Positions 36,401 to 46,149 of a stretch of 64,000 nucleotides of DNA are shown here, piece after piece. Within the stretch, counting starts at the first letter, position 1. Each line of letters opens with the position of its first letter. The stretch comes from Clostridium_I sp047718555 (GTDB taxonomy: Bacteria; Bacillota; Clostridia; Clostridiales; Clostridiaceae). The notes under the pieces were generated by a model, which was not told the origin of the DNA, made no database searches, and saw nothing but the letters and a program-made list of their open reading frames with translations. Position numbers and translations under genes: made by a program. Location: the NCBI RefSeq assembly GCF_047718555.1, contig NZ_JBDNRK010000002.1, forward strand, positions 105,649 through 169,648, written 5' to 3'.

Positions 36401-36420
36401 TTTATCTGATGACTAACCCT
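36401..36420 (-). repeat. two-hairpin repeat family, end fragment
   Basis: TTTATCTGATGACTAACCCT matches the conserved end (TTTATCCGATGACTA) of the full copies. No remainder is recognisable. Confidence 0.35.
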
Positions 36421-36719
36421 TGTAAAGTTCCATATTAATCCAAAAATTCCGTCTATAACAAAATAAAAAAACTTCACCAATAAAGATGAAGAATAAAGAA
36501 ATATATAAAAATAATAAGTGTCACACTTAAGTATGTTAATCTATTTATAAAACAATTGTAAACAAGTAATTAATTCCATTAAACCTAGACATACTATAGC
36601 AAAACAGAATTAATTTTACAAAAAAAAATAAAATAATATTACATCAGTTGTAAAAAATGATTTTAAGTGATAATATTATATAATGGGTTAATACTCATTA
36701 TACTTTGGAGGTGTTATAT

Positions 36720-37226
36720 ATCAATAAAGATTTAATTTTAAATGAAAATATTAGAAGCAGAGAAGTAAGATTGGCTGGAGAAGATACCCGTATAATTAAA
36801 ACAGAAGAAGCACTTAGACTTGCACGAGAAAGTGATTTAGATTTAGTTATGGTTTCTCCAAATGCGAAGCCACCTGTATGTAAAATAATGGATTATAGCA
36901 AATATATTTATGAACAATCCAAAAAACTAAAATTGGCTAAAAAAAGTCAAAAAATTGTAGTTTTAAAGGAAGTAAGACTTAGTCCTACCATAGAAGAACA
37001 TGATATAGATATTAAGGCTAATAACGCTAAGAAATTTTTATCAAATGGTGATAAAGTTAAAGTTTCTATAAGATTTAGAGGTAGACAAAATAATAATACC
37101 CAAATGGGTAAAAAAGTTTTAGACTTATTCATCACTAAAATAGGAGAATTAGGAGTAATTGAAAAAGCTCCACAGCTTGAAGGTAGAAATATGTTTATGA
37201 TAGTAGGTCCTAAAAAACAAGCTTAA
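36720..37226 (+). CDS. infC: translation initiation factor IF-3 with probable AUC start
   Basis: Binds the 30S subunit, prevents premature joining and checks the start codon. Full-length IF-3 core: ENIRSREVRLAGEDTRI, MDYSKYIYEQSKK, and C-terminal IKANNAKKFLSNGDKVKVSI. No ATG is available. ATC at 36720 lies 8 bases after GGAGG, giving 168 residues, while the TTG (36705) and GTG (36711) upstream are in or over that site. Rare AUU/AUC/AUA starts are the known basis of IF-3 autoregulation. It is not followed by rpmI-rplT, the usual neighbours, but by a terminator. Confidence 0.9.
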   Translation: MNKDLILNENIRSREVRLAGEDTRIIKTEEALRLARESDLDLVMVSPNAKPPVCKIMDYSKYIYEQSKKLKLAKKSQKIVVLKEVRLSPTIEEHDIDIKANNAKKFLSNGDKVKVSIRFRGRQNNNTQMGKKVLDLFITKIGELGVIEKAPQLEGRNMFMIVGPKKQA

Positions 37227-37267
37227 TTATAATATTTTTTTATTATATACTTTATAAAGAAATGTTT

Positions 37268-37297
37268 ACCACCTTTTAAAGGTGGTTTTGGTTTTTT
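37268..37297 (+). terminator. terminator of infC
   Basis: Palindrome ACCACCTTTTAAAGGTGGT (37268-37286) followed by TTTGGTTTTTT. Confidence 0.85.
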
Positions 37298-37321
37298 AAT
37301 ACAATAAAAAGGAGAGTTGTT

Positions 37322-37807
37322 ATGTATAAGAAAAACTACAAACTAAAAAAGACTATCTCAATGAAACAATTCATAGCAGAATTTGGAGAAAGCTTTTCAG
37401 AGCATATAAAAAATAGGCTATTAGAACTTGATGTAAGATGTGTTCTCACAAGAGAAGAGGATGAAAATAGGTTGGATCTAAAACATGTGGAGCATACTAA
37501 ATTTGACTGTATATCTGATAATTCCAACAGCTCTAAAAAAGAATACGCCTATGGAGAATTTGTTGTAATAGATGGTATACTGTACTTTTCAGAAAAATGT
37601 ATGGAAAATTCTTCCGTTATGCAATCCCCAATTGTAGACACAGTATATACTTCTTTAGGTAATGAGGATTCTCTAGTTTTTGGCAATACCTCATTAAAAA
37701 AAGTAGATGACATGAACATAGATTATCTCATAGATACCATACTTACAGTATATCCTCAAGTTTCTCAAAGATATATGGAAATATTAAAGCATATGAGTTC
37801 ATATTAA
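37322..37807 (+). CDS. conserved-looking protein of unknown function, 161 residues
   Basis: ATG with AAGGAGAG 6-8 bases upstream. Soluble, no signal or membrane segment. The N-terminal third is basic and helical (MKQFIAEFGESFSEHIKNRL), the middle is acidic, and the C-terminus is helical (DYLIDTILTVYPQVSQRYMEI). I do not recognise a family. It stands alone between the infC terminator and a convergent DUF441 gene. Confidence 0.65.
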   Translation: MYKKNYKLKKTISMKQFIAEFGESFSEHIKNRLLELDVRCVLTREEDENRLDLKHVEHTKFDCISDNSNSSKKEYAYGEFVVIDGILYFSEKCMENSSVMQSPIVDTVYTSLGNEDSLVFGNTSLKKVDDMNIDYLIDTILTVYPQVSQRYMEILKHMSSY

Positions 37808-37979
37808 AACAATACATCTTTTTATATCCTCTACACTATAGCCCACATATTACCATACTAGCTAAAAATATCAATATTATTTATTCACTCATATTAACCC
37901 TGTATTAAGAATCCAATTTAATCATATTATTAACACTGTTAAATTTAATTTCCATAAGATGAATCTTTAAATTATTAAA

Positions 37980-38438
37980 TTATTCCTTATGAAATATCTT
38001 CATAACTACTGCAAGTAGACCAGTAGTAATAAGAGGCCCTACAGGAACTCCTCCTAGAAAGGCTGCTGCTGCTATTGATCCTAAAATTAACGCTGGCATT
38101 ACATCTCCATGCCCTTGCACAGTTAAATACTTTAACCCAAGCCCACTTAAATAGGTAGTAAAGAAGGATAATAAAAGTGCAATTATTCCTATGGTTGAAG
38201 TAAGATTATCTTTAATTTTAAAGGAGCTTATGCTTCCATTTGCTATGGGGATAAGTATAGCCGCTATAAGCAGCACAAGTGCCCAAAATACTCCACTCTT
38301 ATCTAAAGCAGGGAAAATGTATTTTTCAATATTCAAAAGCTTAATAATTAAAAGTATAGCCGTAGCAACTGCCACAGAATTGGCTTTCCCTATTATTGAA
38401 ATAGCTAATATTATTACTAGTATTATATTGGATTCCAA
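37980..38438 (-). CDS. DUF441 (UPF0756) membrane protein
   Basis: 152 residues with four hydrophobic helices and the family pattern LTVQGHGDVMPALILGSI near the end, followed by FLGGVPVGPLITTGLLA. The function of the family is unknown. Monocistronic; a MITE-like repeat lies just upstream. Confidence 0.85.
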   Translation of the reverse strand: MESNIILVIILAISIIGKANSVAVATAILLIIKLLNIEKYIFPALDKSGVFWALVLLIAAILIPIANGSISSFKIKDNLTSTIGIIALLLSFFTTYLSGLGLKYLTVQGHGDVMPALILGSIAAAAFLGGVPVGPLITTGLLAVVMKIFHKE

Positions 38439-38509
38439 ATTATATCATCTCCAAAATAAAGTTCCTACTAAAAATAATATTCAAACATCTATTCTTATAT
38501 ACATATTTG

Positions 38510-38566
38510 AGGTATCTTCAAATAAATAACTAATATATTTTGCTTATTATTTATTTGAAGATACCT
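38510..38566. repeat. MITE-like element, copy 3 (57 bp)
   Basis: Nearly symmetric: AGGTATCTTCAAATAAATAA at the left, and its complement at the right end (38547-38566). Shortest and most palindromic copy of the family. Confidence 0.7.
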
Positions 38567-38797
38567 TAATTATTCTCTTCCAACTTTTAATGCTTTTGTC
38601 ATGAAAATTTTATTGACCTCTTTTTACTTAAGACTTTGGAATATTTCATAAGTAAAATAGATTAGTATAAATCCAACAGAAAGATAAATGTAGTAAACAC
38701 GGTAACAATTTTTATTATATTAATACTTCTATAATTAAATTAACGAAGAAGATTTCTAATTCTTTGCATTTGGAAAACAATAATGCACATAATATAT

Positions 38798-38915
38798 TTA
38801 TCCGATGACTACCCACTCTAATACTCCCCTCTTCTTCAAAGTGGGAGTAAAGAGTGGCTACGTCCCTGGATAACGACTTCTAAGCATCAGATGGAGTAAA
38901 AACTCCACCTGATGC
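38798..38915 (-). repeat. two-hairpin RNA-like repeat, full copy
   Basis: Reading the minus strand: hairpin 2 (38915-38884, 13-bp arms with one G-U pair), then TTATCC AGGGACGT, a stem CCACTCT/AGAGTGG with an inner ACTCCC/GGGAGT stem, then TAGTCATC GGATAA. Relative to the copy at 61790 the stem bases change on both sides while the flanking loops stay the same. It ends only about 40 bases before the MFS start codon. Confidence 0.7.
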
Positions 38916-38953
38916 CAAGAATTCTGTTTATTAAGATAGTTAGGAGAATATTT

Positions 38954-40126
38954 ATGTGTAGGAATGCCAAGGTTCTACTTGTAATAAGTTCATTATTTGC
39001 CTTTTCCATGGGATTATCCAGTATTTTTATAAATGTATTTTTCTGGAGAGAGACAAATAATTTAATTGTAATTGCTATTTACAATTTAATAATTAATTTA
39101 ACTACTCCCATCACTTTTGTCTTTGCAGGTATATTATCAAAAAAGAAAAATGGAATTTGGTCCTTAAGATTGGGATTGCTAATTTACGCACTTTTTTTTG
39201 CGCTCATACTGTATATAGGAAATAAAGGTACTATTTATATATACTCTCTTGGAATTATTTCTGGCATAGCAGCCGGTTTTTATTGGCTTCCCTTCAATGT
39301 TCTATGCTGTGATTTTACAAGTATCAATAACAGAGATACTTTCAACGGCTTAAATGGTGGCTTTTCAGGACTTGCAGCAATCATCGGACCTATAACTGCA
39401 GCAGTTATAATTAATGGATTTAAAGGACTTGCAGGATATAGAATAGTTTTCACAATTACCTGCGTTATATTTATTTTATTGGTATTAATCAGCGCAATTT
39501 TTAAATGTAATGATTATTCCGATAAAATTGATTATAAAAGAGCCTTTGGAAGTAACAGTGAAAATTGGCGAATCATTAGAAAGTCAACATTTTTTCGAGG
39601 CCTCAGAGACTCAGTAATGATGTTTCTCATAAATATACTGGCAATTGAAGTATTTAAAAAAGAACTTACCTTAGGAATATTTGCACTAGTTGCCTCGCTT
39701 ATAACATCCTTTTCCTATGTGCTTGTACAAAAAATAATCAAACCACCGCATAGAAAACTTGCAATATTAATTGGAATTATAGGTTCCTTTTTAGCCGTTT
39801 GGCCATTAGTTATAAACGTAAAATACAGTACACTTTTTATGTATGCTATAATTGAAGCCTTTTGTCTCCCCTTCTTTTTGATACAACTTTCTTCTGCAAC
39901 TTTTAACGTTATAGACAGTTCAAATGAAGAAAATAGTAAAATAGAATATATGATTAATAGAGACGTAGTTCTTAATGGAGGAAGAGCTTTTAGTGTAAGC
40001 ATATTAATAGTAATTATACTTATATTTAAAGATATATCTGCAATAAAAGCTTACCTTATTTTTTTAAGCTTTTCACCACTAATATCAGGATATTTTCTAA
40101 GAAAGCTGAATAATATTTTGAGTTGA
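38954..40126 (+). CDS. MFS transporter
   Basis: 390 residues from the ATG at 38954, which has AGGAG 8 bases upstream; an upstream frame from 38912 reads through repeat sequence. About twelve membrane helices; the loop SKKKNGIWSLRLG matches the MFS loop 2-3 position. Substrate unknown. Its leader is formed by the repeat element at 38798-38915 on the opposite strand. Confidence 0.82.
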   Translation: MCRNAKVLLVISSLFAFSMGLSSIFINVFFWRETNNLIVIAIYNLIINLTTPITFVFAGILSKKKNGIWSLRLGLLIYALFFALILYIGNKGTIYIYSLGIISGIAAGFYWLPFNVLCCDFTSINNRDTFNGLNGGFSGLAAIIGPITAAVIINGFKGLAGYRIVFTITCVIFILLVLISAIFKCNDYSDKIDYKRAFGSNSENWRIIRKSTFFRGLRDSVMMFLINILAIEVFKKELTLGIFALVASLITSFSYVLVQKIIKPPHRKLAILIGIIGSFLAVWPLVINVKYSTLFMYAIIEAFCLPFFLIQLSSATFNVIDSSNEENSKIEYMINRDVVLNGGRAFSVSILIVIILIFKDISAIKAYLIFLSFSPLISGYFLRKLNNILS

Positions 40127-40370
40127 AAGCTTCTAATATCCGTTTTATCTATTTTCATCTAGAATAAATACAATTTTTATTTTATTCGTTAACAAATTAT
40201 TAACACTTTTTCATTGCTCTTATATGACTAATTATAACTGATTCTCTAAAATCACTTTAACCAAGTTTTAATTAAAATTGTTCTGTATATAAACTATAGA
40301 AAATTATAAATACACATCTAAAACAAACAATAGTTAGCAAAAACAATCGATACCTAATATAAGCAATGAC

Positions 40371-40398
40371 TTGAATTTATAAAATACTTATGTATAAT
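40371..40398 (+). promoter_or_regulatory. putative molbindin gene promoter
   Basis: TTGAAT (40371-40376), 16-base spacer, TATAAT (40393-40398), 73 bases before the ATG. Confidence 0.55.
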
Positions 40399-40470
40399 AA
40401 TAAGTGTAAGGAACGAAACTAAAAGAAAATTAAAAACAAATATAAAAGATAAATTAAGGAGGATTCAATT

Positions 40471-40677
40471 ATGAGTTTAAGTGCAAGAAATCAATTAAAG
40501 GGTAAAGTTGTAGGTTTAAAGAAAGGTGTTATAACTGCTGAAGTAGTTGTTGAAATCGCTGGTGGAAACAAAATCACTTCAATAATATCTCTTGATTCAG
40601 TTGAAGAACTTGGTATTAAAGAAGGTGCAGAAATAACTGCAGTTGTTAAATCAACTGATGTTATGATTTTAGCTTAA
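40471..40677 (+). CDS. molbindin (TOBE-domain molybdate-binding protein)
   Basis: 68 residues, exactly one Mop/TOBE domain: SARNQLKGKVVGLKKG, VVEIAGGNKITSIIS, VVKSTDVMIL. Such proteins bind molybdate or tungstate and buffer it in the cytoplasm. Strong AAGGAGG site and own promoter suggest good expression. No molybdate transporter is adjacent. It may supply metal for molybdo- or tungsto-enzymes elsewhere; a link with the nitrogenase-like pair at 54-57 kb is only speculation. Confidence 0.93.
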   Translation: MSLSARNQLKGKVVGLKKGVITAEVVVEIAGGNKITSIISLDSVEELGIKEGAEITAVVKSTDVMILA

Positions 40678-40763
40678 TAGTATAAATATTTAAGTCCAAA
40701 TAAAAATGATTATCTTTGGATACCTTTATTTTAAAGCTTCCATAGAAAAAATATTTGACTCAT

Positions 40764-40805
40764 AAAGAGGAGAATTCCTACCATTTCCAGGTAATTCTCC
40801 TCTTT
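40764..40805. terminator. terminator between molbindin and the MacB-like permease genes
   Basis: Long arms around 40764-40779 and 40789-40805 (AAAGAGGAGAATT core), between two convergent genes. Confidence 0.65.
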
Positions 40806-40889
40806 TATTATTGATTTAATTTTTTATTCAATTACATTAGTAAATTTTCGATACTTTCTATTTTATCTTAACTGAATCTTTTCATAAAT

Positions 40890-43277
40890 TTACTCACTAT
40901 ACCTTATCTTATCAATAATTGATTCTTTTTTAAGCTTATTTTCAATCACATAGGAAATTAATATTTCCACTATGACAAAAACCAAAACCAGTACCACAAT
41001 AGATATCAATGGAAATTCATATTCTGCATAGTCCGCTCCAATTTTTCTAAATAGTTTAAAACATAAATATCCTAATCCTGAACCAACAATTAGAGATATT
41101 AAAGAACTTGTTAAGGAATAATATAGACCTTCAATTTGAAGCATTTTTCTAAGTTGCACTTTAGAGAGCCCTACTGCTTCAAGCATTCCATATTCTTTTT
41201 TTCTGGTGAGTATACTTGTTACCATGGTATTTATAAGATTTAAAACACCAATAAGACCTATAATTCCCACAACACTTCCAGCAATAATTTGTATTCCCAT
41301 ATACTGATTTTCAATTTCCTTTCTATTATCTGTATAGGAATCGTACCATATTTGGTTATTGTCTCCTATGATAGATTTTATATTACTCTTTATAGTTTTA
41401 AATTTACTATCATCTATATTTATATAAACTGCTGCCAGCTTATTATCTTCTGATGTGGATAATAGGTTTTTATATTCAGCTCCTTCAAATATGTTCTCAT
41501 GAGTTATAAAGGTATCTCCCCTAGTCACTCCATAATTAATCATTCCCAAATTAGCTATATTTTTACTTACTATCCCCGTTATGGTAAATTGCTTTTTTAT
41601 ACTTTCACCTGATCTATTATCCTTAATTGTAAGATTAATTTTGTCTCCAAGTTTGTATTTAAAATTTCCTTTATTATAGTTATCATAATCAGTTACAACC
41701 AGAATTTCATTGTTATTTTTCAATTTTCCTGCAGATATTCTACCTGTTATCAGATGTTTCTTTAACTCATTTAGAAGCTTATCATCATATCCATATAAAA
41801 TAGATCCTACATTATCCTTAAAAACATTTAATGCAAGCTTTTCAGTACTGATTTCTTTAACACCATCTATTTTTTTTATCCTATTTATTAAATTTTCATT
41901 TAAAGGACTGCCCTTTGTATCAGTACTTGTTAAAGCAAATTCATGTTTAAATTCCTGCTTTGTTAAATTGTCTATGTTCATGCTTTTAACAACACTGAAA
42001 ACTGTAATAAATAAAATACCGCTCATAGTAAGAGATAGCATAGTCATAATAGTCCGTTTCTTATTTCTCCAAAGATTTAAATATGCAATTTTAAATATAG
42101 TAATTTTCTTAATAGAAGCTCTTTCTTTTTTACCCTCATAAAGCTGTACACCATTATATTTTATAGCTTCTACTGAAGATATTTTTGAAGAAAGCTTTCC
42201 TGGTTTTCTAAGAGAAATACTTACAGTAACTAAGCTTATTAAAGTTGAAATAAGTATTATATAGGGTGAAAATTTTATTTCTATAAAGTACTGTGAAAAC
42301 ACTAATTTTACAGCATAACACAAAATGTGTCCCAGTATAATTCCCAGTGGAATTCCTATCATAGATAAAATTAAACCTTCCCTGAATATGAGCTTTCCAA
42401 TTTGCTTCCTAGTGGCCCCAAGAGCTGAAAGTAATCCAAATTGTCTGATTCTCTCTATAACAGATATATAAAATATATTATAAATAACTATAATCGTTGC
42501 AAATATAACAATCAAACCTATAATTACAAAGGGAATCATTGTTTGAATATCTCCACCACTTGCCTGAATATATATTTTATTAACTTTTATATCTTTATCC
42601 TTGAGTCCTATACTATGTCCCACATCCAAAATAGCTTTTTCTATATTTCCAGGGTTTTTAATTCTTACAAAAAAAGAACTTCCTGCGTTTTGTGAATTTT
42701 TTAATATAAATTCCTTTGATAGTATGGCTGAGCTTGTATTTTGTAATTTATTCATTTTATTATCCTGCAGTACACCACTTATAACAAAATCATTTTTTAT
42801 AGAGTTAGCTTCATCTTCAATATGAATGGTATCTCCTATTTTCCAATTTATTTTTAATTTATCCAGTACCCAGTCTTCAATGGCTATTTCATTAATTTTT
42901 GTTGGTAATCTTCCTTCCTTTAATTTTGTATTTGTCATGTCCATAGTTGAAGGACTGACATACATTAAGGCTATCCTTGGATCTCCTGCTTTTTCCTGTT
43001 TCACATTTCCAAGTTGAATATATTCACCCACTTTTTCAATATTTCTATTATTTTTAAGTATTTCAAATTGTTTATCATTTACATTAGTATAAATGGCATG
43101 ATAATTACCTCCTGCTTGTTCAACTGCTGAATTTTTCATCATGTTCTGAATACTATAGGCAAAAATACTCACTGAAGTTATTAGACAAGTAGAGAATATT
43201 ACAGTTAAGATAACTAATATATTTTTAGTTTTATAGGCTTTTAAACTTTTTTTAGCGAGATTAGATATAGTGTTCAT
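40890..43277 (-). CDS. ABC transporter permease, FtsX/MacB-like
   Basis: 795 residues with the duplicated FtsX layout: a first helix (about 18-40), a large external domain, three helices (about 245-350), a central helix near 410, a second external domain, and three C-terminal helices. The loops RIRQFGLLSALGATRKQ and RKKEYGMLEAVGLSK are the typical FtsX coupling motifs. It pairs with the ATPase gene 2 bases upstream and a two-component system. Such four-gene sets often sense and resist antimicrobial peptides; the substrate is not known here. Confidence 0.88.
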   Translation of the reverse strand: MNTISNLAKKSLKAYKTKNILVILTVIFSTCLITSVSIFAYSIQNMMKNSAVEQAGGNYHAIYTNVNDKQFEILKNNRNIEKVGEYIQLGNVKQEKAGDPRIALMYVSPSTMDMTNTKLKEGRLPTKINEIAIEDWVLDKLKINWKIGDTIHIEDEANSIKNDFVISGVLQDNKMNKLQNTSSAILSKEFILKNSQNAGSSFFVRIKNPGNIEKAILDVGHSIGLKDKDIKVNKIYIQASGGDIQTMIPFVIIGLIVIFATIIVIYNIFYISVIERIRQFGLLSALGATRKQIGKLIFREGLILSMIGIPLGIILGHILCYAVKLVFSQYFIEIKFSPYIILISTLISLVTVSISLRKPGKLSSKISSVEAIKYNGVQLYEGKKERASIKKITIFKIAYLNLWRNKKRTIMTMLSLTMSGILFITVFSVVKSMNIDNLTKQEFKHEFALTSTDTKGSPLNENLINRIKKIDGVKEISTEKLALNVFKDNVGSILYGYDDKLLNELKKHLITGRISAGKLKNNNEILVVTDYDNYNKGNFKYKLGDKINLTIKDNRSGESIKKQFTITGIVSKNIANLGMINYGVTRGDTFITHENIFEGAEYKNLLSTSEDNKLAAVYINIDDSKFKTIKSNIKSIIGDNNQIWYDSYTDNRKEIENQYMGIQIIAGSVVGIIGLIGVLNLINTMVTSILTRKKEYGMLEAVGLSKVQLRKMLQIEGLYYSLTSSLISLIVGSGLGYLCFKLFRKIGADYAEYEFPLISIVVLVLVFVIVEILISYVIENKLKKESIIDKIRYSE

Positions 43278-43279
43278 TT

Positions 43280-43954
43280 TTATACCTCCCCCGCTTTAAT
43301 TTTTCCATCTTCTATTCTGATTACCCTATCTCCCATCTGAGCAATTTTATCATCATGAGTTATCATAATTAAGGTTTGATGATACTTTTTAACAGACATT
43401 TTAAGAAGAGACATTACCTCCTGGGCTGTTTTAGAATCAAGATTTCCCGTTGGCTCATCTGCAAGTATTATTGATGGCTTTGAGGCAAGAGCTCTTGCAA
43501 TGGCTGTACGCTGCTGCTGTCCTCCCGATATTGCATTTGGAAGCGAATTCTTCTTATGATAAATATCTAAAGTTTCCATAAGCTCTCTCACATAGACTTC
43601 ATCAACTTCCTTATCGTCAAGTCCTATGGGTAAAATAATATTCTCCCTCACATTTAAAATCGGCACAAGATTATATGCTTGAAAAACAAAGCCTATCTTT
43701 CTTCTTCTGAATATAGCAAGCTTCTCATCATCCATTGAAAATATATCATTATTTTCAATAATAACTTTTCCTGAAGTAGGTCTATCTAGTCCTCCAATCA
43801 TGTTCAGAAGAGTACTTTTACCAGAACCTGAAGTTCCTATTATAACCACAAATTCTCCCTCTTCTACACTTAAGTTGATATCATCCACTGCTTTAACTAA
43901 ATTTTCATCTTTCCCATAATGCTTTTTTAGTGACTTTGTCTCCAATATTTTCAT
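43280..43954 (-). CDS. ABC transporter ATP-binding protein, LolD/MacB-like
   Basis: 224 residues from the ATG at 43954, 8 bases after GAGAGG. Walker A GTSGSGKST, Q-loop VFQAYNLVP, signature ISGGQQQRTAIARAL, Walker B IILADEPTGNLD, H-loop MITHD. Energises the FtsX-like permease encoded downstream. Confidence 0.92.
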   Translation of the reverse strand: MKILETKSLKKHYGKDENLVKAVDDINLSVEEGEFVVIIGTSGSGKSTLLNMIGGLDRPTSGKVIIENNDIFSMDDEKLAIFRRRKIGFVFQAYNLVPILNVRENIILPIGLDDKEVDEVYVRELMETLDIYHKKNSLPNAISGGQQQRTAIARALASKPSIILADEPTGNLDSKTAQEVMSLLKMSVKKYHQTLIMITHDDKIAQMGDRVIRIEDGKIKAGEV

Positions 43955-44027
43955 AAACATTACCTCTCTTTGATATTTTTAATATAGTTAGAGGATAACA
44001 TTGATAAATTACAACTTACTTTCAAGA

Positions 44028-45311
44028 TTACTTACATTTTTGTAAGAAAAGACTGAATTTACTTCCCTTACCTAATAAAGAATCAACTATTATACTTCCA
44101 CCCTGTTCCTCCAGTATCTTTCTGGAAAGGTATAGACCTACACCAGACCCTTCCTCTTCTTGAACTAAATCAGAGTTACCTCTAAAAAATCTCTTGAAAA
44201 TTTTATTGAAATCTTCTTTTGCAATACCTATTCCACTATCTTTAATATCAATTCTTATATAAGAATTTAATTTGGCAACACTTATGTTTATTTCCCCATT
44301 TTTATATGAATATTTTACTGCATTTTCAAGTACATTAATTATAGCTTCCTTAGTCCATTTAACATCGTGACAAATGAAATTTTCTTCAATAGGATTAACT
44401 ATTATGTTAATATTTTTATATAAAGCCTTTGAATATACACCCTCAACCGCCTTATATATAGTATCTTTTATAGATTTATTTTCTTTTTTTAATTCAATCA
44501 TGCCAACTTCAAGTCTTGATAGCTTTATAAGGGAATCCACAAGCCACTGAAGCTTTGCTGACTCACTTTTAATTGTCATTAAGAATTCATTTCTTTCCCT
44601 GGTATTCAAATTATTATCTTCAATTAGAAGTGAATTAAAAAGCTTGATAGACGCAAGAGGTGTCTTGATTTGATGTGAAATATCAGTAACCAGTGCTTTT
44701 ATATTTTGTTTTTCTTCTTTTAGTTTTATAAGACTCAAGTCAATTCTTCTTGCCATCTGATAAAACTGAGTAGATATTTTTGATAAAATCCCTTCTCCAT
44801 AATCTTCTATATTAAATAAATAGTTGCCAGCAGTAATGTTATCAATATTATTTGAAAGCTTTTTCAGGCTTTTTATAAAATATAAACTAAAGTAACTAAA
44901 AAGCATCGTACATATAACTAACAGCAGCAATAACATAATAAAATCATTAATAATAAAGCTTTTAAATTCTTTATTAAAATTATCATCATTCCATACTGTT
45001 ACTGTGCTATCATAGCCATATTTCTTTAAGATCTCTTCTCCATAGCCCAAATCTTTTTCGTTATCATCTTTATTAAGTACTGCTTTTACTATGTCAGTTT
45101 CATTTTCAGGATATAATTTTGTAAGACTACCTATTAGTTCTCTGTTAAAGTTAATACGTTCATTGTAGATTTTATGAACAGTATAATAATGTGTAAAAAA
45201 AATTAAAACCCACATAAAAAGAATACTACCTACTAATAATAGCAATAATTTTTTTAATAATGGTTCCTCTTTTATATAACTAATCATCCTTTTGCACATC
45301 CTTCTATCCAC
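44028..45311 (-). CDS. sensor histidine kinase
   Basis: 427 residues. Helices at about 18-40 and 128-152 enclose an external loop of about 90 residues; HAMP follows. H-box DISHQIKTPLASIKL, N-box INVLENAVKYS, G-boxes DSGIGIAKEDF and GSGVGLYLSRKI. It overlaps the response regulator gene by 28 bases. The pair probably controls the adjacent ABC transporter. Confidence 0.9.
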   Translation of the reverse strand: MDRRMCKRMISYIKEEPLLKKLLLLLVGSILFMWVLIFFTHYYTVHKIYNERINFNRELIGSLTKLYPENETDIVKAVLNKDDNEKDLGYGEEILKKYGYDSTVTVWNDDNFNKEFKSFIINDFIMLLLLLVICTMLFSYFSLYFIKSLKKLSNNIDNITAGNYLFNIEDYGEGILSKISTQFYQMARRIDLSLIKLKEEKQNIKALVTDISHQIKTPLASIKLFNSLLIEDNNLNTRERNEFLMTIKSESAKLQWLVDSLIKLSRLEVGMIELKKENKSIKDTIYKAVEGVYSKALYKNINIIVNPIEENFICHDVKWTKEAIINVLENAVKYSYKNGEINISVAKLNSYIRIDIKDSGIGIAKEDFNKIFKRFFRGNSDLVQEEEGSGVGLYLSRKILEEQGGSIIVDSLLGKGSKFSLFLQKCK

Positions 45312-45976
45312 ATATATCCTATACCTCTTATATTTTTTATATACTTAGGCTGTGAAGGTATATCTTCTATTTTTTCTCTTAGCCTTCTTATATTTACAGC
45401 AATAGTATTCTGATCTACAAAATTACCTTCAATGTCCCACAATTGACTTAAAAGCTGTTCTTTAGTTATGATGTGCTGTGCATTATCCATTAGATATTTT
45501 AAAAGCTTAAGCTCAGTTTTGCTTAAAATTAACTCTTTATCCTTTTTCAAGACCTTCATATCCTTTACAGAAAAAACTATGTCTCTAGAAAATAATCTTT
45601 CTCCATATTCTTCACCAGAATTTCTTCTAAGAAGAGCATTTATCTTTGACATCAATACCATGAGACTAAAGGGTTTAACTATGTAATCATCAGCCCCTAG
45701 ATCAAGTCCTGTAACAATATCCGTTTCCCGATCGCAGGCAGTAAGGAATACAATAAGTACTTTGCTCTTTTTTCTCACTTCACTGCAGAAATCAAAACCA
45801 TCACCATCAGGTAGCCCCACATCAAGCAAAATAAGATCAATATTATTGTTATTAAATATTTTCCAGGCTTCTTTAACTGTTTTAGCTGAAAAAACCTTGT
45901 AGCCTTCTTTGTCTAATTTAAAGCTAATACCTCTATTTAAAGATTTGTCATCTTCTACTAGCAAAATATTTTTCAT
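45284..45976 (-). CDS. response regulator, OmpR/PhoB type
   Basis: 230 residues from the ATG at 45976 (GGGTGAT upstream; the longer frame lacks a site). Receiver domain with phospho-acceptor Asp in LILLDVGLPDG and Lys in DYIVKPF; C-terminal winged helix ending in YIKNIRGIGYMWI. First gene of an operon with the kinase; the ABC genes follow after a gap of about 70 bases. Confidence 0.92.
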   Translation of the reverse strand: MKNILLVEDDKSLNRGISFKLDKEGYKVFSAKTVKEAWKIFNNNNIDLILLDVGLPDGDGFDFCSEVRKKSKVLIVFLTACDRETDIVTGLDLGADDYIVKPFSLMVLMSKINALLRRNSGEEYGERLFSRDIVFSVKDMKVLKKDKELILSKTELKLLKYLMDNAQHIITKEQLLSQLWDIEGNFVDQNTIAVNIRRLREKIEDIPSQPKYIKNIRGIGYMWIEGCAKG

Positions 45977-46057
45977 ATAATCACCCGATACAATTATAGC
46001 ATAGCAATACAACAACAATTAGTAAATCAAAGCAATAGACTTAATAATATAAAAATA

Positions 46058-46110
46058 ACTCCGATAAGTAGATTTAAAAAAGTATTTTAACTATATCTAC
46101 TTATCGGAGT
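46058..46110 (-). terminator. terminator of the Bcr/CflA gene
   Basis: Sixteen-base perfect arms (46058-46073 and 46095-46110), followed by a T-rich tail on the minus strand. Confidence 0.75.
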
Positions 46111-46149
46111 ATTATTTAAACAAAAATTCTATATATCAATTCATTTAAT

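Larger units (their letters stand above)
36234..36704. other. gene-free stretch between sigI and infC
   Basis: Contains the possible SigI-type promoter and a short end-fragment of the two-hairpin repeat (36401-36420). The rest is AT-rich without a recognisable feature. Confidence 0.45.
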
